A stretch of DNA of 64,000 bases from Syntrophopropionicum propionicicum_A (lineage in GTDB: Bacteria; Bacillota; Desulfotomaculia; Desulfotomaculales; Pelotomaculaceae), in assembly GCF_048984525.1 (NCBI RefSeq), contig NZ_JBMGJC010000008.1:158748-222747 (forward strand), read 5' to 3'. Position numbers and translations under genes: made by a program. The notes under the pieces are model-generated. The model was not told where the DNA came from and did not search any database. It was given only the letters and a program-made list of their open reading frames with translations. The number at the start of each line of letters is the position of its first letter. The first letter of the stretch is position 1. Positions 9,801-16,827 of the stretch are shown here, piece after piece.

Positions 9801-10497
9801 TGAGGGTGCTTGTTGATGGACCGCTGTTACCGGCGCCGAATATGGCCAGGAAATCAGGATGGCCGCGCATGAAATCGTCTGTCTGTGATGCCGGCTCCAG
9901 GTATGTGTCAGGCCCGCCGCCCCAGCCGTTTACGTGGACGCGGGCGCCCGCCGAGTAAGCTGGCAGGAACAGGTCGGCCAGGTTGGCCGGTGGGTCCGGA
10001 TTGCCTTCACGGTCCAGTATGGCCTGAAAATAGATACTGGCGCCCGGCGCGATGCCGCGGAATTTCCCGTTGGAGGCGGCGCCGGTCCCGGCTATGGTGG
10101 CTGCCATGTGGGTGCCGTGGCCGCTCGGGTCATCGGGCACTTCCCGCCCGGCCCACGATTTTAAGAGGACTACCTTTGGCATTTTGCCGGGCGCGCTTTT
10201 GAGGTCGGGGTGTATGTCGTCCATCGAACCGGCATCCAGGCCGCTGTCGGCTACTGCAACTATCTGGCCTTCCCCGGTAAGCCCGCCGGGCACGACAAAT
10301 TCCGGCGCGTTAACAGCCGCGGCGCCGGTTATGTCCCTGGCGCGGTCATTAAGGAAAGAGACCGGGTACCGGTAGGGCTGCCCGTCTGAAAATACCGGCA
10401 CGCTGCACCATAAGATTATCAGCCAGGTTAATATAAATAAGGACTTTAATATATTAAGAAAGGACAAACCCCGGTAAAGCTTTGTAAAATGACGCAT
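6853..10497 (-). CDS. SLH-anchored subtilisin-like (S8) serine protease
   Basis: A 1214-aa exported protein. An N-terminal membrane/signal segment (residues 20-38) precedes an S8 peptidase domain with the catalytic triad Asp84 (VAVADSGLD), His127 (SGHGTHMAAT) and Ser314 (QGTSMAAAVAGG), plus the oxyanion Asn224 (GAGNSG). A P/jelly-roll-like segment follows (ATLAWTDPP, INNLDLTV). A middle region of about 550 residues has no recognised domain. Three SLH repeats close the protein (ISRVEAAAVLARLL; GYPDGSFQPASGITRAEAAV; a third near FADRAGDSFAPWEQVTAAEF), which would attach it to secondary cell-wall polymer. It probably processes or degrades extracellular protein at the cell surface. It is transcribed alone, converging on the terminator at 6695-6736. 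Confidence 0.9.
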   Translation of the reverse strand: MRHFTKLYRGLSFLNILKSLFILTWLIILWCSVPVFSDGQPYRYPVSFLNDRARDITGAAAVNAPEFVVPGGLTGEGQIVAVADSGLDAGSMDDIHPDLKSAPGKMPKVVLLKSWAGREVPDDPSGHGTHMAATIAGTGAASNGKFRGIAPGASIYFQAILDREGNPDPPANLADLFLPAYSAGARVHVNGWGGGPDTYLEPASQTDDFMRGHPDFLAIFGAGNSGPSTSTLTGEANSKNALAVGASTLPRPAFVPGEGDTTAPAEFSSRGPTGDGRIKPDLLAPASAVISARSRLVEGNLSGYQDYTRLQGTSMAAAVAGGSAALVREYFKKYMDMDTPSAALVKAALINGARTAAGGPSQDGFGIIDLAGTIIALKENTFSLADEWAGVSQGGEITYTYHVSDPAAPFKATLAWTDPPAEAGSARTLINNLDLTVRTPDGMLYYGNHFLGANTQDKINNVEQIYLPSPTPGDYTVTVTGSAVNRNSVRGSSSLRQDFALIWGQVPAEGMVQSSNGSSVKLTDGSSFNIADTSVVNLVNDEVAPADAGHLFTGAAVYRAPQWSYITSRVWRATGVRALKMADDIVFTESDPAIRTGGFSLAPDNGDIVLNNSPSLPDQVPPGIEINAVINPLDQKLRQVHADYTEVEGVISSVQIEKGQKTVYLAGGRTAYRILPGAIYSYADTYANAETADAPFGTGVLDEMAEALPGMPVRLHLAPSSGGIQYLAVKRTIALGTVSATDDASGEIYLDNGYVCRIFPGAYVKKDKVESSLEAIKPGDHISAVLLPGNGQVIGLVAYSSVFYGKAIDFTKKNRKIYMLDDNGRYLSLYLPEDAVVYRWGVKSTIDAIASGNRIRITTNPEGEVVWQLDIADTIFNQDLLLEYDKTKGVINAAEGRQYRVTNATRYFKNAYQVTPDDLLPGEYIKLEYAVAPPPTGNVLISVNASSAAQSPLLLASAVPLQDRLVITGRTSADTAVHVWNGNSSRQVNVDEAGKFSYIINRENVERSDLSLVAVNRKNGGVTGIQLSSEIIELGEYESAVAYALSGVTEIEWAGGYLTNDPISRVEAAAVLARLLCWPKSSEWALPFSDAVDIPAVFSPAVAEAKARGILKGYPDGSFQPASGITRAEAAVILAALLNELGVENNTNSALPYWDASDIPPWAVKAVSETTSAGIFADRAGDSFAPWEQVTAAEFAVLLERLLSACETKLEELR

Positions 10498-10615
10498 TAA
10501 AAACTCCTTGAAGAAACGTCAAACCTGTGTTTATGTATTAAGTTTAATAAAATTCGACAGACATTTGGAATTATCCTGTTAACAATAGTTAAATTACTTA
10601 ATAACTTTTTTTGCC

Positions 10616-10652
10616 ATAAAAAATTGAAGACCGGGCAGTCCCTGTCTTCAAT
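10616..10652 (-). terminator. Intrinsic terminator downstream of mreB
   Basis: ATTGAAGAC and its complement GTCTTCAAT flank a 12-nt loop. On the minus strand the stem runs into six T residues. It lies about 45 bp beyond the mreB stop codon. Confidence 0.8.
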
Positions 10653-10695
10653 GTGCTCATAACAAAATTTATTTGTATAAACCTAACCCGTGGTC

Positions 10696-11721
10696 TTATC
10701 TCTTAACTGCCTTACCCCTGCTGGCGGCGCTGATTATGCCCATGTTGTTGAGCGCGCGCCCGGTCCCCTTGGCGACGCAGGAAAGCGGGTCATCGGCCAC
10801 ATAAATGGGCAGCCCTGTTTCCCTGCTGAGGAGCCTGTCCATGCCGTCAAGAAGCGCGCCGCCGCCCGTCAGGATGATCCCCTTGTTCACAATGTCCGCG
10901 GCCAGTTCGGGAGATGTGCGCTCAAGCACTTCTTTTACGCCGCTGACAATCAGGTCCAGTACTTCTTTAATCGCGTCATGCACTTGGCGCCGTGAAACGA
11001 CAACCCCCTTGGGCAGGCCTGACAGCATATCCCTGCCCCTGATCTCCATGCTTTTGTCATCAGCCCCTTTGAGGTCGGCGGTGCCGATTTCCATCTTTAG
11101 CTCCTCCCCGGTACGCTCGCCGATAGCCAGGCTGTATTCCCTGCGGATGTACTTGACAATAGCCTCGTCAATCTTGTCCCCTCCCACCCGCAGTGACTTG
11201 CTGCACACTATACCTCCCAGCGATAGTACAGCTATATCGGTTGTCCCTCCCCCGATATCAATGACCATTGTGCCGCTGGGCTGGGAAATATCCAGCCCGG
11301 CCCCGAGGGCTGCCGCCAACGGCTCTTCGATCAGGTAAGCCTCCTTGGCTCCGGCCTGGATGGCCGCCTGCCTAACCGCCCTTTCTTCAACCCCGGTTAC
11401 CCCGGAAGGGATGCATACCATTATACGGGGACGGAAAAAGAACTTCCGGCCCCCGTCTGATTTGCTGATAAAGTACCTGAGCATCTTCTCCGTGACGTCG
11501 TAATCTGCAATCACCCCGTCACGCAGCGGGCGCAGGGCAATGATGTTCCCGGGTGTCCGGCCCAGCATCCGGCGGGCCTCCGAGCCAACGGCTATTACAC
11601 GCCCGCTCTCCTTATCCATGGCCACAACCGAAGGCTCGTGCAGCACTATGCCTTTTCCCCTAACGAACACCAGCACATTGGCTGTGCCAAGATCCACACC
11701 GATATCACTTCCGGTAAACAT
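10696..11721 (-). CDS. mreB: Rod-shape-determining protein, MreB/Mbl family
   Basis: The 341-aa actin-like protein carries the phosphate-binding motifs DIGVDLGTANVLVFVRGKG near the N-terminus and VIDIGGGTTDIAVLSLGG in the middle, and the adenosine motif GIILTGGGALLDGMD near the C-terminus. Length and motifs match MreB, which polymerises under the membrane and guides cell-wall synthesis. Its place directly downstream of spoIIID is the Bacillus spoIIID-mbl arrangement, so it is likely the Mbl-type paralogue. A terminator follows. The 140-bp gap to spoIIID contains GAGAGGCC at its start and GGCCTCTC at its end, a possible long-range pairing. Confidence 0.93.
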   Translation of the reverse strand: MFTGSDIGVDLGTANVLVFVRGKGIVLHEPSVVAMDKESGRVIAVGSEARRMLGRTPGNIIALRPLRDGVIADYDVTEKMLRYFISKSDGGRKFFFRPRIMVCIPSGVTGVEERAVRQAAIQAGAKEAYLIEEPLAAALGAGLDISQPSGTMVIDIGGGTTDIAVLSLGGIVCSKSLRVGGDKIDEAIVKYIRREYSLAIGERTGEELKMEIGTADLKGADDKSMEIRGRDMLSGLPKGVVVSRRQVHDAIKEVLDLIVSGVKEVLERTSPELAADIVNKGIILTGGGALLDGMDRLLSRETGLPIYVADDPLSCVAKGTGRALNNMGIISAASRGKAVKR

Positions 11722-11864
11722 TGCTTGTCCCCTTTCGGTATATCAAAAATGAGAGGCCTGTCGCTTCACCTTTTTAGATGAGATATTTGCGGCAAAAGTT
11801 CCCTTCAGCCAGACTAGAATAATATTCTACTTCTTTCGCCCAAATTCCTGTTGGGGTTGGCCTC

Positions 11865-12116
11865 TCAGGCCAAATCTTTATATTTTCTCCTGGTGGCCTC
11901 ACCTCCCCGCAGGTGCCGCTCGGCTTTATTGTATTCAAGAATTGTTTTTATCTCCTGGGCAAGCTGTTTATTTAAAGAAGGCAGACGTTCTGTCATATCC
12001 TTGTGCACAGTGCTCTTGCTGACCTGAAACACCAGGGCCGCCTGCCTTACAGTGGCCTGTGTTTCAAGTATATAGGAACAGATATCCAGTACCCGCTTTT
12101 GAATATAATCCTGCAT
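11865..12116 (-). CDS. spoIIID: Stage III sporulation transcriptional regulator SpoIIID
   Basis: The 83-aa protein begins MQDYIQKRVLDICSYILET and contains the helix-turn-helix VRQAALVFQVSKSTVHKDMT, followed by ERLPSLNKQLAQEIK and the family end LRGGEATRRKYK. This matches SpoIIID, the mother-cell DNA-binding regulator. An upstream in-frame ATG at 12131 overlaps the Shine-Dalgarno GGGAGGTAGGG, so the ATG at 12116 is the real start. A heptamer array begins only about 20 bp upstream (12139-12166), so the promoter must lie within or beyond the repeat. Confidence 0.93.
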   Translation of the reverse strand: MQDYIQKRVLDICSYILETQATVRQAALVFQVSKSTVHKDMTERLPSLNKQLAQEIKTILEYNKAERHLRGGEATRRKYKDLA

Positions 12117-12138
12117 TTCCCTACCTCCCATATTAGTT

Positions 12139-12166
12139 GTCAGAAGTCGGACGTCAGACGTCGGAA
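12139..12166. repeat. Heptamer-repeat array upstream of spoIIID (four units)
   Basis: Four in-phase degenerate 7-nt units are present: GTCAGAA, GTCGGAC, GTCAGAC, GTCGGAA. They sit about 20 bp from the spoIIID ribosome site. A weaker copy (GACGCCAGACGCCGGA) lies near 12228-12243. Confidence 0.8.
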
Positions 12167-12169
12167 AAT

Positions 12170-12612
12170 AATATTAATTATCATAGGACTGTTTGTTCCG
12201 GTCTAAAGTAACTAACCGTTGGATATGGGACGCCAGACGCCGGAAAGAACTGCCTTTTATAATCTGCAAAAAAGCTCTGCCCGCAAGCCGCCCGATGTCG
12301 GAAAAGGGCTTTTGATTTCATTGGACTTACTTCCACTAGATATATATGCTGAGGCAGGTGAGAAATTCGCAAGACGGCAAAGAAACAACCTAGAATGTAT
12401 TTCCTTAATCATCTTCAAAGGAAAATAAATACACCTCAAAGGCGTGAGACTAAACAGACATTAGTCTTAAGGAGGCAAGCAGCAAGTTTATAAGCACCAT
12501 GTTATGCAAATAACGGTAATGTTCCCTTATTTAAAGCAAAGGTGAGAATGCAAAAAGAGGCTAAAAACCGTAAAAACAGGCCATAATTGGCTGAATCAGC
12601 ATTACCTGGCTT
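12170..12612. other. Intergenic region with inverted repeats; no gene seen
   Basis: The gap between spoIIID and the divergent TetR gene lacks a convincing coding frame. It contains a pairable segment at about 12395-12435 (GTATTTCCTT against AAGGAAAATAAATAC) and a hairpin at about 12448-12471 (AGACTAA-acagaca-TTAGTCT). These may belong to a structured RNA, but I recognise no known riboswitch class. Confidence 0.35.
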
Positions 12613-12641
12613 TTGACACAATATCCATGAGTGGATACTAT
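12613..12641 (+). promoter_or_regulatory. Promoter of the TetR/efflux operon
   Basis: TTGACA (12613-12618) and TACTAT (12636-12641) are separated by 17 bp, a good vegetative-type promoter. It lies just upstream of the palindromic operator candidate and about 45 bp before the TetR start codon. Confidence 0.65.
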
Positions 12642-12652
12642 TAAAATTGATA

Positions 12653-12668
12653 TACTGACTGGTCAGTA
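12653..12668. promoter_or_regulatory. Palindromic operator, probably for the adjacent TetR-family regulator
   Basis: TACTGAC-TG-GTCAGTA is a perfect 7-bp inverted repeat placed between the -10 element and the regulator's ribosome site. Size, symmetry and position are those of a TetR-family operator giving autorepression. Binding by this regulator is inferred. Confidence 0.65.
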
Positions 12669-12685
12669 CAAAACGAGGGGGTCAT

Positions 12686-13309
12686 ATGACAGTGATACCG
12701 TTTTCCTCCGCGTTCAGGGCGAGGACAGGTGAAAGCGGCCATATTCTGAAGACCGCGGCCGGGATGTTTGCGAAAAAGGGATATCACCGGACCACGGTTG
12801 ACGAAATCGCCAGGGCTCTTGGCGTGGCCAAGGGAACAATCTATTATCACTTTAAAAGCAAAGAAGAATTGTACCTGGCTATCATTCAGGAAGGCATATA
12901 CCTTCTTGAGGAACGAATGCGGAAGGATTTACCCGGCGCAAAAACCCCTGCTGAAAAGATCAAAATAATAATCGGGAGTATGCTGTCATTCATTGAAGAT
13001 GAAAAAGACCTGGTTTTTTTATTTATTCAAGAACTCTGCGGCAGAGATATCCAGAGAGAGGTCCTGGCCAGAATGCTCTCCGGCAGCCTCGGAATAATCC
13101 GCGGCATTATCGAAGAAGGAATAATAGACAGGTCTTTTAAAAAAGTCGACCCCGAAATTACCACCAGCTCGATGTACGGCATGATCCTGATCTCCGCGCT
13201 GCATTACATCAGCTATGCCAAACCAATCCCCCATGATCAGGTTATAACTGCCATCGAAAAGGTGTTTTTTGAGGGAGTCCTCCAGCCGGACTACAGGGAG
13301 GGGCTTTAA
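12686..13309 (+). CDS. TetR-family transcriptional regulator of the efflux operon
   Basis: The 207-aa protein has a TetR N-terminal DNA-binding domain: ILKTAAGMFAKKGYHRTTVDEI, then ARALGVAKGTIYYHFKSKEEL. The C-terminal helical ligand/dimer domain is divergent, as usual. GAGGGGG lies just before the ATG. It heads an operon with a membrane-fusion protein, whose ATG starts one base after its stop, then an ABC ATPase and two permeases. The order equals cecR-ybhGFSR in E. coli, where the TetR protein represses an exporter. It likely represses this operon through the palindrome at 12653-12668 until an effector binds. Confidence 0.9.
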   Translation: MTVIPFSSAFRARTGESGHILKTAAGMFAKKGYHRTTVDEIARALGVAKGTIYYHFKSKEELYLAIIQEGIYLLEERMRKDLPGAKTPAEKIKIIIGSMLSFIEDEKDLVFLFIQELCGRDIQREVLARMLSGSLGIIRGIIEEGIIDRSFKKVDPEITTSSMYGMILISALHYISYAKPIPHDQVITAIEKVFFEGVLQPDYREGL

Positions 13310-13310
13310 T

Positions 13311-14366
13311 ATGGATATTCTCACTGCCATAAAAACAAAAAAAGTACTCACCTCAAGTTTATTTGTGATCATAATTGCCCTGGCGGCGCTTGTATTTTTT
13401 TCTCTGCATGAAAACCGGGCGGAGACAATCAGGGAACAGGAAAGTTTAACCGCGACAGGCACGGTGGAAGCGAAAAAAGTTACAGCTTCCTTTAAAGTCC
13501 CCGGCAGGATCGAAAACATGCTTGTTGACGAAGGCAGCAGGGTTGAGCCGGGCCAGGAACTGGCCAGGCTGGACACCCGGGAACTGAGCGCCAGGCTGAG
13601 CCAGGCCAGCGGCGCATTTGACGCGGCAAAGGCCCAAGCCCGCCAGGCCGGGGACTCTGTCCCGTTGACCAGCCAGCAAATTGAAGCGGCTATTGAGCAG
13701 GCCCGGGCGAAGGTGGCCCAGGCCGAAGTCGGGGTGAAAAACGCCCGTGACCTGTACGAAAGGATGGATAACCTGTACAGGGGAGCCGCTGTCTCTGAAA
13801 AATCATATAATGATGCCAAAAACAGCTGCGAACTGGCCGAGAATGTTTTAAAAGAGGCGCAGGCCGCTCTGGAACAAGCCCTATCGGCGCGCCTCAAAGT
13901 AGACCTGGCGCAGGCCCAGTACGAGGCGGCGGAGGGCCAGAGCAGCCAGGCCGGCGGTGCGGTGCAGGAAGCCCGGGCCTACCTGGACAACACCCGCTTA
14001 CTGTCGCCCATATCCGGGTTCATTACGCAGAAGAACCTGGAGCAGGGCGAAATGGTCAACGCGGGCACACCGGTATTTGAAATATCCGACCTGCTGCACA
14101 CATATGTGAAGGTGTTTATCAGTGAGAAAAAGATCGGCAGGGTCCAGTTGGGACAGGACGTTGATGTAACCGTGGACTCATTTCCCGGCAGGGTTTACCG
14201 TGGGAATGTAGTCTGGATTAACAACGCCGGTGAGTTTGCCGTGCGCAAAGCGGTAAATGAACAATATGACCACGATATAAGAAGCTTTGAGGTTAAAATA
14301 GACGTGCCGAACCCGGACTTCAGCCTGAAAACCGGGATGACCGCACATGTAAACATTATCGAATAG
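13311..14366 (+). CDS. HlyD/YbhG-type membrane-fusion (adaptor) protein
   Basis: The 351-aa protein has an N-terminal membrane anchor (SSLFVIIIALAALVFFSL). A biotinyl-lipoyl-like half follows (VEAKKVTASFKVPGRIENML with DEGSRVEPGQELARLD), then a long Ala/Gln-rich coiled coil (about residues 95-220). After the hairpin come the second lipoyl half (LLSPISGFITQKNLEQGEMV) and a beta-barrel region (VDVTVDSFPGRVYRG). Its ATG at 13311, preceded by GGGAGGGG, follows the TetR stop by one base, showing tight coupling. It should link the ABC exporter to a partner outside the membrane. No TolC gene lies in this operon, though a TolC-like gene is at the left edge of the window. Confidence 0.88.
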   Translation: MDILTAIKTKKVLTSSLFVIIIALAALVFFSLHENRAETIREQESLTATGTVEAKKVTASFKVPGRIENMLVDEGSRVEPGQELARLDTRELSARLSQASGAFDAAKAQARQAGDSVPLTSQQIEAAIEQARAKVAQAEVGVKNARDLYERMDNLYRGAAVSEKSYNDAKNSCELAENVLKEAQAALEQALSARLKVDLAQAQYEAAEGQSSQAGGAVQEARAYLDNTRLLSPISGFITQKNLEQGEMVNAGTPVFEISDLLHTYVKVFISEKKIGRVQLGQDVDVTVDSFPGRVYRGNVVWINNAGEFAVRKAVNEQYDHDIRSFEVKIDVPNPDFSLKTGMTAHVNIIE

Positions 14367-14421
14367 TAATTAAAGCGTGAATCTCCCAGCGGTACTACCC
14401 AACCTTGAAAATTAATGCTGC

Positions 14422-14630
14422 GTTAAACATATTGACTGGATTTACAGGATTTATTAATTTTTTTTAAAAAATATTTCACATGATTTACAAAATTCTTAAG
14501 ATTAACAGGATTAAATGATTTAATAATAATTATTTAACTCCGAAATATCAATCCCAGGTTTTTACAAAAAACTATTTGAAATCCTGTTAATCTTGTTTTA
14601 ATCCTGTTAATCCTGTGGAGTTGTTTTATT
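14422..14630. repeat. Nonamer-repeat island 1 (paired inverted arrays)
   Basis: The left array starts GTTAAACATATTGACTGG and runs through ACAGGATT-type units to about 14515. After about 45 bp the right array repeats them in inverted orientation (AATCCTGTTAATCTTG), ending at GTTGTTTTATT. It fills the gap between the HlyD gene and the ABC ATPase gene. Its left array is closely similar, in inverted orientation, to the right array of island 2. Confidence 0.8.
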
Positions 14631-14678
14631 TTTTGGATGTCTGATAATACATAGGACAAAGAAGGGTTCTGATGATAT

Positions 14679-15386
14679 ATGGTCCCCTTGGTAAAAGTTA
14701 CCGATCTAAAGCAGGTCATCAGCAGGAAAAATGTCTTGGACGGCCTTTCCTTTGAGGTGTCAGCCGGTGAATGTTTTGGCCTGTTCGGCGCCCGCGGGGC
14801 GGGCAAAACAACCCTGCTCCATATCCTGGCCGGCATCGACAGGTTTATATCGGGAAGCGTGGAGATAACCGGCTGCGACATCAGGAAAAGCGAAGCTTTC
14901 AAAAAGCAGCTGGGGCTGGTAACTCAGGAGCGCAGCCTCTTCAGGGACCTGAACGTATACGAGAACCTCGAGTTTATTTCTGTGCTCAAGGATGCGGGGA
15001 AGGGCGATATCCCGGACCTGATAAAAAGGTTTGAACTCGATAACATCCTGGGAGAGCCTGCCGGCACTCTGGACGCCGGTATTTACCAGCGGCTGTCAAT
15101 GGCCTGCGCGCTATTGAACAAACCCCGGCTCCTTATTGCCGACGATTTGATAAATGATATCGACCCCTATTCCAGGCGCATTATCTTAAAGGAGCTGAAC
15201 AGCTTCATATCCGCCGGCGGAGCATGCATATGGAGTTTCAGCCGCGTCGAGTTCTGTTCTTTGACAAGCAGGGTCGGCTGGCTGGAGAACGGACTGGTTG
15301 CCCTTTACTCACCGCGGGAGGCAGAGGAATTATGGGACAGCCGGATCCGGATCATCGAACTGCAGAGTGGTGAAAGCGATGCTTAA
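14679..15386 (+). CDS. ABC transporter ATP-binding protein with degenerate catalytic motifs
   Basis: The 235-aa nucleotide-binding domain has a normal Walker A (GARGAGKTT, residues 37-45) and Q-loop (LVTQERS, Gln83). Three other motifs depart from consensus. The signature LSGGQ is LDAGI (131-135). Walker B LLIADD (151-156) ends in Asp instead of the catalytic Glu. The H-loop His appears to be Phe (CIWSFSRVE). The D-loop NDIDP is present. In the YbhF-like family it powers an ABC-2 exporter; here hydrolysis may be slow, or the gene may be decaying. The next gene overlaps its stop by 8 nt (ATGCTTAA), so translation is coupled. The ribosome site is weak. Confidence 0.85.
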   Translation: MVPLVKVTDLKQVISRKNVLDGLSFEVSAGECFGLFGARGAGKTTLLHILAGIDRFISGSVEITGCDIRKSEAFKKQLGLVTQERSLFRDLNVYENLEFISVLKDAGKGDIPDLIKRFELDNILGEPAGTLDAGIYQRLSMACALLNKPRLLIADDLINDIDPYSRRIILKELNSFISAGGACIWSFSRVEFCSLTSRVGWLENGLVALYSPREAEELWDSRIRIIELQSGESDA

Positions 15387-16521
15387 ACAATGCCTGGCCA
15401 TCGCGCGCCGCGAGTTTTTTTTCATGTGGCGGGACAGAGACCTGCGTTATATCCTGCTGATCGGCCCCCTTCTCGGGCTGCTGATTTTTCATTTCACGTA
15501 CAGCCACCAGGTCCTAAAGGACATACCAACCGCGGTCGTAGACCTCGACCGCTCACGTGCCAGCCAGGAGCTGGTCAAAAACATCCTGGGCGCCGAAAAT
15601 TTAAAAATAATCGCATATCCTGACAACTATAATCAGCTTGAGGATTTGATCAAGAATGGTGAAGTTGTTGCCGGCCTGGTTATACCGGAGAATTACGGGA
15701 AAGACACGTCCCTCTCCCGCCAGGCGCGGGTGCAGATGATAGTGGACGGCAGCAATATGGTGTACGCCACCAACGCCACCAGCGCGATGCTGTCCGTTAC
15801 CCGCTCTCTCAGCGCCCAGGCAGGTGTTAAAGCCCTGGTAGCACGCGGCATACAGCCTGACCAGGCCGCGGCCGCGTATCAATCTGTCGGGTTCCGCGAG
15901 GAAGCCTGGTTTAACCCAACATTAAATTACGCTTATTTTGTCGTTCTGGCACTGGCTTTAAATGTCTGGCAGCAGTGCTGCACCCTTGCCGCCTGTATGA
16001 ACATTATCGGGGAAACCGGCGCCGCCAGCTGGTACCTGATAAAATCCTCCGGCTTCTCCAGGCTGAGGCTGTTTATCAGCAAATCTGCCGCCCAGATCAT
16101 AACATTTATGTTAATCGCCCTGCCGCTGTTTTTGCTGGCCTTTGCAGTATTCAAACTGCCCCTGCGCTGCGGCCTCCCCTTATTTTTCTTATTCAACCTG
16201 GCCTTTGCCACGGCGCTGCACAGCGTCGGCACGCTTGCCTCCAGCATAGCCAGCAGCACTGTAAACGCCACCAGGTTCGGTATGATCATAGCGCTGCCTT
16301 CATTCCTTGTTTCCGGCTACTCCTGGCCGCTGGACGCGATGCCGCGCTACCTGCAATTTATCGCAAAAATGCTGCCGCAAACATGGTACTTCCAGGGCAT
16401 AAACCTGCTGTCCTTCAAAGACCCGGGCTGGGCTTTCATGTCCCGGTATTTCCTGGCATTCCTAATCATCGCCTCAGTATGCTACACAACATCAGCTCTT
16501 TTAGTCGCCAGAAGGACTTAA
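15379..16521 (+). CDS. ABC-2 type permease (YbhS/YbhR-like), first of two
   Basis: The 380-aa product has an N-terminal membrane span (YILLIGPLLGLLIFHFTY). A large extracytoplasmic domain follows (IPTAVVDLDRSRASQELVKN, then the paired VVAGLVIPENYGKD element), then five C-terminal spans with the family motif FLVSGYSWPLDAMPRYLQ. This is the ABC2_membrane_3 architecture of YbhS/YbhR. The ATG at 15379 overlaps the ATPase stop. A longer reading upstream would overlap the ATPase gene heavily and is unlikely. With the second permease it should form a heterodimeric exporter. Nonamer island 2 starts within a few bases of its TAA. Confidence 0.9.
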   Translation: MLKQCLAIARREFFFMWRDRDLRYILLIGPLLGLLIFHFTYSHQVLKDIPTAVVDLDRSRASQELVKNILGAENLKIIAYPDNYNQLEDLIKNGEVVAGLVIPENYGKDTSLSRQARVQMIVDGSNMVYATNATSAMLSVTRSLSAQAGVKALVARGIQPDQAAAAYQSVGFREEAWFNPTLNYAYFVVLALALNVWQQCCTLAACMNIIGETGAASWYLIKSSGFSRLRLFISKSAAQIITFMLIALPLFLLAFAVFKLPLRCGLPLFFLFNLAFATALHSVGTLASSIASSTVNATRFGMIIALPSFLVSGYSWPLDAMPRYLQFIAKMLPQTWYFQGINLLSFKDPGWAFMSRYFLAFLIIASVCYTTSALLVARRT

Positions 16522-16524
16522 AAG

Positions 16525-16789
16525 AATAAAACAAATTGACAGGATTAAAAAAACGATTTACAGTATCTTGAAATAATTACACAGGATTAACAAGATTAAA
16601 AAATTATTATTTAAAGGTTTTTATTAATCCTCTGCCTTTGCTGCCCTTCATAACAAAAAATTTATTTTGAGTTTAAGCAAAGAACTATCTTTAATAAATC
16701 CTGTAAATCTTAATAATCTTGTAAATCATGTGAAATAGTTTATAAAAAAGAATTAATAAAATCCTGTAAATCCAGTCAATGTGTTTTAC
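16525..16789. repeat. Nonamer-repeat island 2 (paired inverted arrays)
   Basis: The island begins AATAAAACAAATTGACAGG, three bases after the first permease stop codon. It carries ACAGGATTAACAAGATTA units to about 16610, then the inverted array from about 16625 to GTCAATGTGTTTTAC at 16789. Its right end is nearly the reverse complement of the left end of island 1, so the ATPase and first permease lie between inverted repeats of about 80 bp. Confidence 0.8.
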
Positions 16790-16827
16790 CTGGAGGCATA
16801 ATGAGTCAAGCATGAAAGGTGAGCGGG

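Noticed and set aside
12219..12428. Plus-strand frame of 69 codons in the spoIIID-TetR gap
   Set aside because: It overlaps repeat sequence and inverted repeats, has no ribosome site and shows no coding pattern.
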